Source: Hallerella sp964587155
GTDB lineage: Bacteria > Fibrobacterota > Fibrobacteria > Fibrobacterales > Fibrobacteraceae
Assembly: GCA_964587155.1 (NCBI GenBank)
Contig: CAZPKF010000030.1
Location: 1 to 13,711 of the forward strand
Length of the DNA stretch: 13,711 nt
Direction of reading: 5' to 3'
Under the pieces are notes generated by a model. It saw only the letters and a program-made list of their open reading frames with translations, did not search any database and was not told where the DNA came from. Positions 6,230-13,456 of the stretch are shown piece after piece. Position 1 is the stretch's first letter. Every line of letters starts with the position of its first letter. The position numbers and the translations under genes are program-made.

Positions 6230-6857
6230 TTTTTACCTCTCGGTTTTGTTGTGAAGCCTCACCTGCTGCCTTCGGCTCGGTTGCGGGCTTTTGCGGAGCG
6301 GCTTTCGTCACACCGCGTTTGGGTCCGTAGATGTAGAGAAGGGTGTTCCCTTCCATCTTCGAATCCGTTTCCAAATCGCCGACGTCCGCCAAGTCTTGTT
6401 TGGCGCGTTCCATTAGTCGGCGGCCGTAATCCGTGTGCGCCATTTCGCGCCCGCGGAATTGCATAATCAAACGGACTTTCATGCCGTCTTTGAGGAATTC
6501 CCGAATTTGCTTGATGCGGTACAGGTAATCGTTTTCCGCAGTCTTCGGGTGCATCTTGATTTCCTTGAGCTTGACCACGTGTTGTTTCGCTTTTGCGGCT
6601 TTCGCTTTTTTCGCTTGCTCGAATTTATACTTGCTGTAATTGATGATTCGGCAAACGGGCGGCTTTGCGTTCGGCGAGACTTCCACCAGATCCAGTCCGG
6701 CGTTCTTTGCCATCTGCAAAGCTTTGCGCGTATCAATGACTTCCTGCGTGCCGTCTTCCTTGATGACGCGGACGGGGGAAATATGGATGGCTTCGTTGAT
6801 ACGGGTTCCGTCTGCAGGACGGTTCGGCATTTGCCTTAAACGCGGATTGGGGTACAA
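6222..6857 (-). CDS. infC: Translation initiation factor IF-3, probable TTG start
   Basis: A 211-residue protein (from TTG). The N-terminal domain begins with RINEAI (19-24) and contains KNAGLDLVEVSP; a Lys/Ala-rich linker (about 80-95) joins it to the C-terminal domain (KEIKMHPKTAENDY, FRGREMAH, YIYGPKRG). IF-3 binds the 30S subunit and discards non-canonical starts. The tail 183-211 is an Ala/Pro/Lys/Glu-rich extension beyond the usual end. A GAGG nine bases ahead supports the TTG at 6857; an ATG at 6830, nine codons in, has only a close AAGG. An in-frame TAG lies three codons before TTG, so the start cannot be further upstream. infC commonly uses a rare start codon (AUU in E. coli) so that IF-3 represses itself; TTG here fits that idea. 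It heads the infC-rpmI-rplT operon. Confidence 0.96.
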   Translation of the reverse strand: MYPNPRLRQMPNRPADGTRINEAIHISPVRVIKEDGTQEVIDTRKALQMAKNAGLDLVEVSPNAKPPVCRIINYSKYKFEQAKKAKAAKAKQHVVKLKEIKMHPKTAENDYLYRIKQIREFLKDGMKVRLIMQFRGREMAHTDYGRRLMERAKQDLADVGDLETDSKMEGNTLLYIYGPKRGVTKAAPQKPATEPKAAGEASQQNREVKNA

Positions 6858-6895
6858 GTTTGGCTACCTCATGAAGATGGTTGATTTTGGGAGAA

Positions 6896-6924
6896 AATTT
6901 AACAAATCTTGGAGAAATCTTCAA
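6896..6924 (-). promoter_or_regulatory. Candidate promoter of infC-rpmI-rplT
   Basis: On the minus strand TTGAAG (6919-6924), a 17-base spacer and TAAATT (6896-6901) match the sigma-70 consensus at four of six bases each. Transcription would begin about 30 bases before the infC start, leaving a short leader. The match is modest and the region is AT-rich, so this is only a candidate. Confidence 0.35.
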
Positions 6925-6944
6925 CTTTTTCTGGGATGAACCCT

Positions 6945-6972
6945 TTGGAAATGGAATAAAATTTTGTATAAT
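6945..6972 (+). promoter_or_regulatory. Promoter of the tRNA-Gly gene
   Basis: TTGGAA (6945-6950) and a perfect TATAAT (6967-6972) are separated by 16 bases. The -10 box ends ten bases before the tRNA 5' end, so transcription would start almost at the mature tRNA. It faces away from the infC promoter. Confidence 0.75.
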
Positions 6973-6982
6973 TGGTGTTGCT

Positions 6983-7054
6983 GCGGCGGTAGCTCAATGG
7001 TAGAGCTTTAGCCTTCCAAGCTAATGGTTGCCGGTTCGATCCCGGTCCGCCGCT
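6983..7054 (+). tRNA. tRNA-Gly (anticodon TCC)
   Basis: The sequence folds into a full cloverleaf: acceptor GCGGCGG with CCGCCGC, D stem GCTC/GAGC, anticodon stem TTAGC/GCTAA with loop CTTCCAA (anticodon TCC), and T arm with loop TTCGATC and stem GCCGG/CCGGT. The discriminator base is T, as is normal for tRNA-Gly. The 3' CCA is not encoded and would be added enzymatically. It reads GGA and probably GGG codons. It is a single-gene unit between its own promoter and terminator. Confidence 0.97.
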
Positions 7055-7056
7055 CG

Positions 7057-7089
7057 AAAAAGCCTCCGAAAATATCGGGGGCTTTTTTT
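7057..7089. terminator. Terminator of tRNA-Gly, probably bidirectional
   Basis: A 13-base-pair stem with one G-T pair (7057-7069 with 7075-7087) and a five-base loop ends in a seven-T run on the plus strand. On the minus strand the same stem ends in five T, right after the stop codon of the small membrane protein gene at 7094, so it probably serves both convergent units. Confidence 0.88.
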
Positions 7090-7093
7090 ATGG

Positions 7094-7459
7094 TTAACGG
7101 TTGAGGGGAGAAGGTGCTTCGATCTTAGTGGGCGATTCGGTTTGGATCGGCTTCAGGGAGCTTAAAATTCCCGATTTCCACAGGAAGACTGCCAAGGCAA
7201 TCAATAAAAGGAGCAGCAAAATGGTTCCGGAGCTGGATTTTTGAGGTTCCAGTCCGCGGATACGCGCTGCAGCTATCCGGTTGACTCCCCGAGGGTCTAA
7301 TTTGTCAATGATGACGGAGTCGCCTCGATGCGGTTCCCGTGGAATGCGTCCGAAAGCCTTTTTGTCGACGGAGTAGTTCTTGTGGGTTGCCTCGGAACGG
7401 ACGGTTCCTGAGTGGGTCGAAGAGTTCCAGGATTCAATTTTCCCAATATCGATGATCAT
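7094..7459 (-). CDS. Small membrane-anchored protein with cold-shock-like (OB-fold) domain
   Basis: A 121-residue protein. Residues 3-70 follow the cold-shock-domain pattern: GKIESWN at the start, a G-T-V second strand, YSVDKKAF, P....GDSVIID, then R-I-A-A-A-R-I at the end. The aromatic RNA-binding residues of true cold-shock proteins are poorly kept (no G-F-G-F), so nucleic-acid binding is uncertain. Residues 79-95 (TILLLLLLIALAVFLW) form one transmembrane helix, with a short Pro/Ser-rich tail after it. By the positive-inside rule the domain would be cytoplasmic. The ATG at 7459 is supported by GGAGGT six bases upstream; a longer form from a TTG at 7495 would run through that ribosome site and is unlikely. 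It is a single-gene unit closed by the terminator shared with tRNA-Gly. Function unknown. Confidence 0.75.
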   Translation of the reverse strand: MIIDIGKIESWNSSTHSGTVRSEATHKNYSVDKKAFGRIPREPHRGDSVIIDKLDPRGVNRIAAARIRGLEPQKSSSGTILLLLLLIALAVFLWKSGILSSLKPIQTESPTKIEAPSPLNR

Positions 7460-7486
7460 CACGATACCTCCGCCTTCAAATATAAC

Positions 7487-7514
7487 AAGAATCAACTTCT
7501 ATAAACTGATTCTT
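7487..7514. promoter_or_regulatory. Inverted repeat AAGAATCA-N12-TGATTCTT upstream of the CSD-like gene
   Basis: Two perfect 8-base arms (7487-7494 and 7507-7514) flank 12 bases, about 30-55 bases before the start of the membrane-anchored CSD-like gene. It could be an operator or a hairpin in the 5' leader. A T run after the right arm on the plus strand gives a weak terminator-like look, but no plus-strand gene precedes it. Confidence 0.4.
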
Positions 7515-7586
7515 TTTACAAAAGGTTATTAAGTCCGTTCAATTTGAATTTTAAAACCGTATCTAGCGAGGTGAATTTGAATGTGT

Positions 7587-7613
7587 TCAAAAAAAGCCGG
7601 GATGACCCGGCTT
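7587..7613 (-). terminator. Terminator of the lipid operon
   Basis: A perfect 8-base-pair stem, AAGCCGGG with CCCGGCTT (7594-7601 and 7606-7613) around a four-base loop, is followed on the minus strand by a run of T. It lies 16 bases after the fabV stop codon, the expected place for the end of the five-gene transcript. Confidence 0.88.
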
Positions 7614-7629
7614 GTTGTGATAAAAGAAA

Positions 7630-8823
7630 TCAGATCGTGTCCATTCGAGGGACATCTTGCGAATAATCGATACCTTCGATGTCGAATCCGTTCGTTGCCA
7701 AGAAGTCGTGACGGTATCCTTCGATATCGCCCAACTCCGCAATGTTGTCTTCATTGACAATGGGCATGTATTTGGCGACTTCATCTTGGACTTTCGGATC
7801 TAATTCCAATTCGTCAATGCGTATACGGTGTTCTTCGTCGGTGGGAACGGAGCTTCCTGTGTAAAGACGTTCGGCGAAAAGGCGTTCCATCTGTTCGATG
7901 CAGCCTTCGTGGGTGCCGTTGCGCTTCATGATTTTAAACAGAATGGAAATGTAAAGCGGAATCAGAGGAATGACTGCGGAAGAACGGGTGACCAGTCCTT
8001 TGTTGACGGAAATGTAAGCTTCGCCGTTCAGCTTTTGCTTCAGTTCCGCATTGAGTTCCCTGGCTGTGCGTTCAATGTCTTTTTTTGCCGCTCCGATGGT
8101 GCCGTCCCGATAAATAGCGTGGGTGTAAGTCGGTCCAATATAAGAATAAGCGACCGTTTTGACGCCTTCCGCCAACACGCCGGCTTCGGAAAGTTGCGAA
8201 ATCCAGCGGGCCCAATCTTCGCCGCCCATCACTTTGACCGTTTGCCGTTTTTCTTCTTCGTTTGCGACTTCTGCCGTGATGATTGAAAATTTACCGGTTA
8301 CGACATCCATCGTCGCCCCGGAAAATGTCTTGGAAAGCGGTTTTAAAACGCTGCGGTATTTTTCTCCGGTGACGGGGTCCACCCGGACACCGCTGGCGAC
8401 GCTGTAAACAACCAAGTCGAATTTTCCGAATTGCCGTGATGCTTCGATGACTTTTTGCCGCATTTCGTCAGAGAACGCATCGCCGTTGAAAGTGACGCTT
8501 CCCAAGCCTTTGGCCTTGGCAGCTTTGTCAAAAGCCAGGTTGTTGTACCAGCCCGGAGTTCCACTTTTAGTTTCCGAACCTTCTTTTTCAAACGATACGC
8601 CGATGGTGTTCGCTCCGCATTCAAAGGCGGCGGCGATTCGGCTCGCCAACCCGTAGCCGGTGGAGCATCCGAGAACCAGAACGTTTTTCGGAGCGTTTGG
8701 AAGTTGGCCGCGTTCCTTCGCTTTCTTTTCGACGTAGGCAATTTGATTTTCAACTTCTTTGGCGCATCCGGCGGGGTGTGCGTTGATGCACATGTTGCTG
8801 CGAATAAGGGGTTTGATTATCAT
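7630..8823 (-). CDS. fabV: FabV-type trans-2-enoyl-ACP/CoA reductase (NADH)
   Basis: A 397-residue protein, the usual FabV/TER length. It begins MIIKPLIRSN with NAHPAGC, then a Rossmann nucleotide site (VLVLGCSTGYG, about 48-58). The family's catalytic Y-x8-K is present as Tyr238 and Lys247, with K248 beside it. FabV reduces the 2,3-double bond of enoyl-ACP or enoyl-CoA with NADH, the last step of each elongation round; relatives from Treponema act on crotonyl-CoA. I chose the ATG at 8823 because AAGGA precedes it and the FabV N-terminus starts there; upstream in-frame codons lie within fabF. It is the last gene of the operon, 14 bases after fabF. It may be the cell's general enoyl reductase or one dedicated to this operon; the window cannot say. 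Confidence 0.95.
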   Translation of the reverse strand: MIIKPLIRSNMCINAHPAGCAKEVENQIAYVEKKAKERGQLPNAPKNVLVLGCSTGYGLASRIAAAFECGANTIGVSFEKEGSETKSGTPGWYNNLAFDKAAKAKGLGSVTFNGDAFSDEMRQKVIEASRQFGKFDLVVYSVASGVRVDPVTGEKYRSVLKPLSKTFSGATMDVVTGKFSIITAEVANEEEKRQTVKVMGGEDWARWISQLSEAGVLAEGVKTVAYSYIGPTYTHAIYRDGTIGAAKKDIERTARELNAELKQKLNGEAYISVNKGLVTRSSAVIPLIPLYISILFKIMKRNGTHEGCIEQMERLFAERLYTGSSVPTDEEHRIRIDELELDPKVQDEVAKYMPIVNEDNIAELGDIEGYRHDFLATNGFDIEGIDYSQDVPRMDTI

Positions 8824-8837
8824 GTTGTGTTCCTTGG

Positions 8838-10091
8838 TTAATCTTTCCATTTTTTGATGATGACGACGCCATTGTGACCGCCGAATCCGAGTGAAGCGGA
8901 AGCGGCGCAATTGATTTCGCCTGGAATGCCGACGTTTGGCACGTAGTCCAGGTCACAATCCGCATCGGGTGAATCTAGGTTGATCGTGGCGGGGAAGTAA
9001 GAGTCGCAAATGGCCTTTGTGCTGATGATGGCTTCGATTGCGCCCGCGGCTCCAACGCAGTGTCCTGTCATGCTTTTGGTGCTTGAAACTTTGATTTTGC
9101 GAGCGTGATCGCCCAGGGCGACTTTCAGCATGGCCGTTTCGGTCAAATCGTTCAAATGCGTGGAAGTTCCGTGGGCGTTGTAATAATCGATTTCCGCCGG
9201 GGAAATTTCCGCATCTTCCATGGCGCGGAGGAGTGCCTTGGCGCAAGTTTCGCCGCCCGGTCTGGGACTGGTGATGTGATAAGCGTCGGCGGATGCTCCG
9301 TAACCGGCCAGTTCCGCATAAATGTTCGCTCCGCGGGCTTTGGCGTGTTCGAGTTCCTCTAAAACAAGAATGCCGCCACCTTCGCCCATGACAAATCCGG
9401 AACGGTCCTTGTCGAAGGGTCGAGATGCTTTTTCTGGGGAATCGTTGAATTTGTCCGTGAGAGCATGCATTCCGGCGAAGCTCTTGATGGAAAATTCCGT
9501 GATGCCGCTTTCGGAACCACCGGCGAGACAAATGTCCAAACGTCCGGAACGGATTGTGTCTAAAGCAAGTCCGATGGCATCTGTGCCAGAAGCGCATGCT
9601 GTCGCGATGGTCCAAGCGGATCCGGTGATGCCCAAGGCGATGGATACGTTTGCGCATGCTTCGTTTGCAATCAGTTCGGGCATGGCCAACGGAGAGGCTT
9701 TGCGTTTTCCCCCTTCGATGTAACGGGAATAAGCCGCATCGATGATGTCCATGCCAGCGAGACCGTTCCCGGCGACGATGCCCGTTTTTTCTCCGGCGAG
9801 GTCTTCTTTTGAAAGTTTCGCATCGGTGACTGCTTCGTTTGCTGCGGCGAGTAAAAATTGAGTGAAACGGGCCATGCGACGCGCTTCTTTTGGGTCGATG
9901 CCGTGTTCTTCTGGGCGAAAATCCTTGACTTCTGCAGCGATTTTGACGGGGCAGCTGGATGCGTCGAAAAGCGTTATCGGGGCGACTCCACAAGCGCCTT
10001 GCCGAATGGAGTTCCACAGTTCGGGAACGGATTTTCCGATTGGGGAAATTGCCCCCATGCCCGTGATGACGATCCTTCTTCGAGTGTTCAT
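8838..10091 (-). CDS. fabF: Beta-ketoacyl-ACP synthase II (FabF-type)
   Basis: A 417-residue condensing enzyme of standard FabF length. It shows VITGMGAISPIG at the start, the nucleophile Cys166 in TACASGTDA, His307 in NAHGTST, Lys339 in SSTKSMTGH and His344, so the Cys-His-His triad and the supporting Lys are complete. It would condense an acyl group with malonyl-ACP to extend the chain by two carbons. The start ATG overlaps the stop of the acyl-CoA synthetase as ATGA, so translation is coupled. No acyl carrier protein, FabG or FabZ gene is in the operon, so those partners must come from elsewhere. The symbol is given by family; it may be a second, specialised copy rather than the main FabF. 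Confidence 0.93.
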   Translation of the reverse strand: MNTRRRIVITGMGAISPIGKSVPELWNSIRQGACGVAPITLFDASSCPVKIAAEVKDFRPEEHGIDPKEARRMARFTQFLLAAANEAVTDAKLSKEDLAGEKTGIVAGNGLAGMDIIDAAYSRYIEGGKRKASPLAMPELIANEACANVSIALGITGSAWTIATACASGTDAIGLALDTIRSGRLDICLAGGSESGITEFSIKSFAGMHALTDKFNDSPEKASRPFDKDRSGFVMGEGGGILVLEELEHAKARGANIYAELAGYGASADAYHITSPRPGGETCAKALLRAMEDAEISPAEIDYYNAHGTSTHLNDLTETAMLKVALGDHARKIKVSSTKSMTGHCVGAAGAIEAIISTKAICDSYFPATINLDSPDADCDLDYVPNVGIPGEINCAASASLGFGGHNGVVIIKKWKD

Positions 10092-11785
10092 TTATTTTCT
10101 GCCTTTTCGGAATCGTTTTGTTGTTCGAGTTTGTCTTTTTCCCGGATGGCGACGCGCCGGATTTTTCCGCTGATGGTCTTGGGGAGCTCTGTCACAAAAT
10201 CAATCACGCGCGGACTTTTGTAAGAGGCGGCGACTTTTTTGGTAAACAGTTGAATGTCTTTTGCCAATTCCTTGGATGCGGAAAATTCTTTTTGCAAAAC
10301 GATGGTCGCTTTGATTGCCTGTCCGCGGGCCGGGTCGTCGATTCCGGTGACGGCGCATTCCAAAACGGCGGGATGTTTTAGCAAAACTTCTTCCACTTCG
10401 AATGGGCTTATCCGGTAACCGGAACTTTTGATCAAGTCGTCAGTCCGTCCGACGAACCAGCAATAGCCGTCTTTGTCGCGCCATGCCGTGTCGCCTGTGT
10501 GGTAAACGCCCCCTTCGAATACTTTTGCCGTGCGCTCCTCGTCGCGGTAGTAACCGCCGAACATTCCGAACGGCTTGCCTTCGTCAATCCGGATGATGAT
10601 TTCGCCGACTTCTTCTGCGGCGCAGGGCGTGCCGTCTGGCCGGACAATGTCGATTTTATATCCGGGAGAAGGTTTTCCCATGGAACCCGGACGGGGATCC
10701 ATCCACGGGTAATTTCCCTCAGTTAGGGTCAGTTCTGTTTGGCCGTAACCTTCGTGCAAATGGAGGCCTGTTTTTTCGAGCCAGCGATTGTAAATGTCGA
10801 CGTTCAGGGCTTCTCCTGCGGTGACGCAATACTGGAGGTTGGACAGGTCGAATTTGGACAGGTCGTGCTGCAGCAGGTAGCGGTAAACCGTTGGCGGCGC
10901 GCAGAAGGTGGTCACTTTGTAATCCGCCATTTTTTCGAGAAGTTTTCCGGGGATGAATGTGTTCATGTCGTAAGTGAACACTGCGCTGCCCGCAATCCAT
11001 TGACCGTAAATTTTTCCCCAAAGGGCTTTGGCCCAGCCGGTTTCCGCAACGGTCAAATGTCTTCCGCCGTCGACGCAATTCTGCCAATACTTGGCGGTCA
11101 CGATGTGACCCAAAGGATAAGAAAACGTGTGGGCGACCATTTTGGGATTGCTCGATGTCCCGCTGGTGAAGTAAACGACCATCACGTCATCGTTTTGAAT
11201 GGCTTTTTCACCTGTGGGCCGTTCAAATTTCGAAGAACAAATCTCGTAATCGTCGTAAAAAGAAACCCATCCTTGCCGCGGCTGTCCAATGGCGACAAGG
11301 GTTTGTACGGAGGGAGCCTTGGCACGGGCTGTTTCAATTTCCTTTTGCATGGCCGGGTCATCGTAAGCGACGACCATTTTAATTTCTGCCGCATTGAAGC
11401 GGTATTCGAGATCCGCAGCCGCCAACATGTTTGTCGCAGGAACGGCGACAGCTCCGATGCGGTGCAGGGCAAGCAAGAAAAACCAGAATTCGTAACGGCG
11501 GCGGAGCATCAACTGGACCAAATCACCTTTTTGGATTCCATGGGATACGAGAAAGTTTGCCGTCCGTTTTGATGCGATGGAAAGATCTTTGAAGGTGAAA
11601 ACGTGACGCTCGTCGTTGTCGTCGCACCAGACCAAAGCCTCTTTCTTCGGGTCGGTCTTCGCATATTCGTCAACGATATCGTAGGCGAAGTTAAACGCTT
11701 CGGGGATCTGTATCTTGAAATTTTGATAAAGGTCTTCGTAAGAATCGTAGTCGATTCTGTCGATGAATTTTGAAAGCAGGTTCAT
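10088..11785 (-). CDS. AMP-forming acyl-CoA synthetase (medium-chain/ACSM-like)
   Basis: A 565-residue ANL-superfamily adenylating enzyme. The signatures are in order: the phosphate loop YFTSGTSSNPK (205-215), YGQTE (347-351), YHTGD (428-432), FVGRTDDLIKSSGYRISPFEVE (444-465) and PKTISGKIRR (535-544), with the catalytic Lys541. It should activate a free carboxylic acid with ATP to an acyl-AMP and then an acyl-CoA in the cytoplasm. The overall pattern resembles medium-chain acyl-CoA synthetases (ACSM/MACS), which take short, branched or aromatic acids. Sequence alone does not fix the substrate. It lies 14 bases after the DUF2334 gene and overlaps fabF by four bases. The start ATG has only a weak GAG upstream. 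The last 18 residues are a polar tail. Confidence 0.92.
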   Translation of the reverse strand: MNLLSKFIDRIDYDSYEDLYQNFKIQIPEAFNFAYDIVDEYAKTDPKKEALVWCDDNDERHVFTFKDLSIASKRTANFLVSHGIQKGDLVQLMLRRRYEFWFFLLALHRIGAVAVPATNMLAAADLEYRFNAAEIKMVVAYDDPAMQKEIETARAKAPSVQTLVAIGQPRQGWVSFYDDYEICSSKFERPTGEKAIQNDDVMVVYFTSGTSSNPKMVAHTFSYPLGHIVTAKYWQNCVDGGRHLTVAETGWAKALWGKIYGQWIAGSAVFTYDMNTFIPGKLLEKMADYKVTTFCAPPTVYRYLLQHDLSKFDLSNLQYCVTAGEALNVDIYNRWLEKTGLHLHEGYGQTELTLTEGNYPWMDPRPGSMGKPSPGYKIDIVRPDGTPCAAEEVGEIIIRIDEGKPFGMFGGYYRDEERTAKVFEGGVYHTGDTAWRDKDGYCWFVGRTDDLIKSSGYRISPFEVEEVLLKHPAVLECAVTGIDDPARGQAIKATIVLQKEFSASKELAKDIQLFTKKVAASYKSPRVIDFVTELPKTISGKIRRVAIREKDKLEQQNDSEKAENK

Positions 11786-11799
11786 ACAAGCTCAAAGGG

Positions 11800-12636
11800 T
11801 TAAAGGTCGCGGTAAAGAATTTGTTCCCGTTTGGAGAGCGCATAGCGGACCAAGTTTAATATTCGGGTCTCGCCTATCGTTGTAAAGTCGCACTGGTGAA
11901 ATGTCAGTCGGGGAGTCCCGATGGGTGCCTGGATGGTAAGGCACGCCGAAGTCTGGGCAACGCCCAAGGAAATGCTCGGAAGTCCGGCAAAGCTGATGCC
12001 GAAAGAAAGGAATTTCTCGGCAGAGGGAACCGCGGATTCGTTGCCTTGCGCAGCATCTTCGGGAGAGTTGTCGTCATCGGATACGAACAGGTCGCGCTTT
12101 TTGAAAATCGTAGTCCGGTCTTCGTACGTTTTGAATTTTTGGAGAACCTGGTCTTTTAAAAAATTGTTGTCATACCAAGCGGGGGGCACAAATCCGATCG
12201 GCAGATCCTCTTGACCTAGAGCGTGCCAAAGAGCTATCGAACGGTCTAACAGAGTCTTGGATTCTTCTTCGGAAAGACCGGCGAATTCTGCGACATTGCC
12301 GGAAAGCATCAAAGCGCTTTTTCCGAAGACGGAACGTTCCTTTCCCAAGTTCGCCTCATGCCTTGCGCCGTGGAGCAACAGCTCGTGCCCGTCGGACTTC
12401 AGCTTGTCGATGGATTCACAGAAGGTCTCGCGTTCTTCTTCGGGAATTGCGCCGACAGTTGGAACGATGGCGACGGAAATCGGCGACCCGGAAACGTTCG
12501 AAATTTTGTCGATTTGCACGCGGGCCTTGTCGAAGTTTTTGACGTTGTAATCGTGGTAGCAGAGGATGAACCGCTTGCCTTTGAAGTTTTCCGCTTCTGC
12601 CGCGGAAATGTCTGCGATGTCCTTGTTCAGTTCCAT
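11800..12636 (-). CDS. DUF2334-like polysaccharide-deacetylase-fold protein
   Basis: A 278-residue protein resembling DUF2334, a branch of the carbohydrate esterase 4/polysaccharide deacetylase fold. Visible marks are CYHDYN (26-31, with His28-Asp29), an IDKI..SPISVAIVP strand, LKSDGHELLLHG.RH (79-93, with His84, His89 and His93) and FVPPAW (149-154). These His/Asp positions are those expected to hold the metal. Activity in this branch is mostly uncharacterised; deacetylation or deacylation of a sugar or lipid-linked substrate is possible. No signal peptide is visible, so it appears cytoplasmic. The start ATG has a good AGGAG site seven bases before it, though that site sits in a short inverted repeat. 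It lies between the thioesterase and the acyl-CoA synthetase genes. Confidence 0.78.
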   Translation of the reverse strand: MELNKDIADISAAEAENFKGKRFILCYHDYNVKNFDKARVQIDKISNVSGSPISVAIVPTVGAIPEEERETFCESIDKLKSDGHELLLHGARHEANLGKERSVFGKSALMLSGNVAEFAGLSEEESKTLLDRSIALWHALGQEDLPIGFVPPAWYDNNFLKDQVLQKFKTYEDRTTIFKKRDLFVSDDDNSPEDAAQGNESAVPSAEKFLSFGISFAGLPSISLGVAQTSACLTIQAPIGTPRLTFHQCDFTTIGETRILNLVRYALSKREQILYRDL

Positions 12637-12642
12637 TCGAAG

Positions 12643-12657
12643 TCTCCTATATGGAGA
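12643..12657 (-). promoter_or_regulatory. Short hairpin enclosing the ribosome site of the DUF2334 gene
   Basis: TCTCC and GGAGA flank a five-base ATATA loop. On the minus strand the 3' arm GGAGA is the Shine-Dalgarno of the DUF2334 gene, so the upstream arm could mask it. Five base pairs is weak, and the effect may be slight. Confidence 0.3.
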
Positions 12658-12688
12658 TTAAAATAGAAATTATGGAGCAAAGGGGAGA

Positions 12689-13456
12689 TTAAAAAGAAAG
12701 TTCGCTCGCAAAGGAGATTCCGTCGGGCTTTCTTCCGATGACGACAAGACGGTCTTTGGCGGTTTCCGCCATAAAAAGTTCCAGAGTTTCTCCCAGCAGG
12801 GCTTCTTTGGAATAATTGATTCGAAAGTCAATAAGGGGGCGGTCAAAATATTGCTGTGGAAGCGCATTGGCGATGAATGCCGCGTAAAAGGCGTTTCCCA
12901 CGTGTCCGTTGCCGTCGAGGTGGGCGTGCCCAATCGTTTGTTCGCCGATTTTTTGAAGATTTTCAGGCGTGGAAATTTTTCCGCAGGGAAGGCATTCGGG
13001 AATTTCTAGCTGTTGAGAGTTTATTTTGCGGAAAGGCTCGATGGCGCGCGTCGGCAGAATTTTGCGCGTATCGTAAGCGGTGAGCATCCATTTTGACGTT
13101 CCCGAAATCAGAATTTCACCGTTTTCACCGAGAATCTTGTAATTCCGCGGAAACTGGAGCGAATCGGGCTTCCCTTCGGTAGTGATGAATTCGATGCGTT
13201 CGTCGGTTTTGGGCATTCGATGAAAACGGAAAGAAGAACGGGCAACGATTCGGGCGATGTTGTGGCTTTTCAAAAAAGACATGGACGCACCGCGCAGACG
13301 GATGTCTTCAGACGAAAAATCTGTCGTAAGCCTTAAAAAATTGAACAGGGTGAGGTTCCCGTCCGGACCGCATTGGGAATAGGGAATGCGCGTTTCTACA
13401 TGGAAAGTGAAATGGTCGTTTTCGTAGAAATGGGAAAAGTTCTCTTGCAAAAGCAT
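12689..13456 (-). CDS. Acyl-ACP thioesterase (FatA/FatB-like double hotdog)
   Basis: A 255-residue protein with two tandem hotdog domains (about 15-135 and 170-255), as in bacterial acyl-ACP thioesterases. The first carries an FHVETRIPYSQCGPDG start, an SFRFHRMP strand, RNYKI then E.GEI...SKWML.AYD. The second starts at GHAHLDGNGHVGNAFY (176-191), where Asp181, Asn183 and His185 match the catalytic segment of the plant FatA/FatB family. It should release free fatty acids from acyl-ACP in the cytoplasm. It heads the operon, 52 bases before the DUF2334 gene. The ATG at 13456 lacks a Shine-Dalgarno, which may mean it begins close to the transcript start. The second domain is more divergent than the first after residue 215. 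Confidence 0.87.
   Translation of the reverse strand: MLLQENFSHFYENDHFTFHVETRIPYSQCGPDGNLTLFNFLRLTTDFSSEDIRLRGASMSFLKSHNIARIVARSSFRFHRMPKTDERIEFITTEGKPDSLQFPRNYKILGENGEILISGTSKWMLTAYDTRKILPTRAIEPFRKINSQQLEIPECLPCGKISTPENLQKIGEQTIGHAHLDGNGHVGNAFYAAFIANALPQQYFDRPLIDFRINYSKEALLGETLELFMAETAKDRLVVIGRKPDGISFASELSF

Noticed and set aside
8953..10017. A 354-codon minus-strand frame within fabF.
   Set aside because: It is an out-of-frame reading, very rich in Arg, His and Ser, of a gene with complete condensing-enzyme active-site motifs.
10739..11572. A long 277-codon plus-strand open frame inside the acyl-CoA synthetase gene.
   Set aside because: It is antisense to a gene with all adenylating-enzyme motifs; long antisense frames arise from codon bias, and no ribosome site or known domain was seen.
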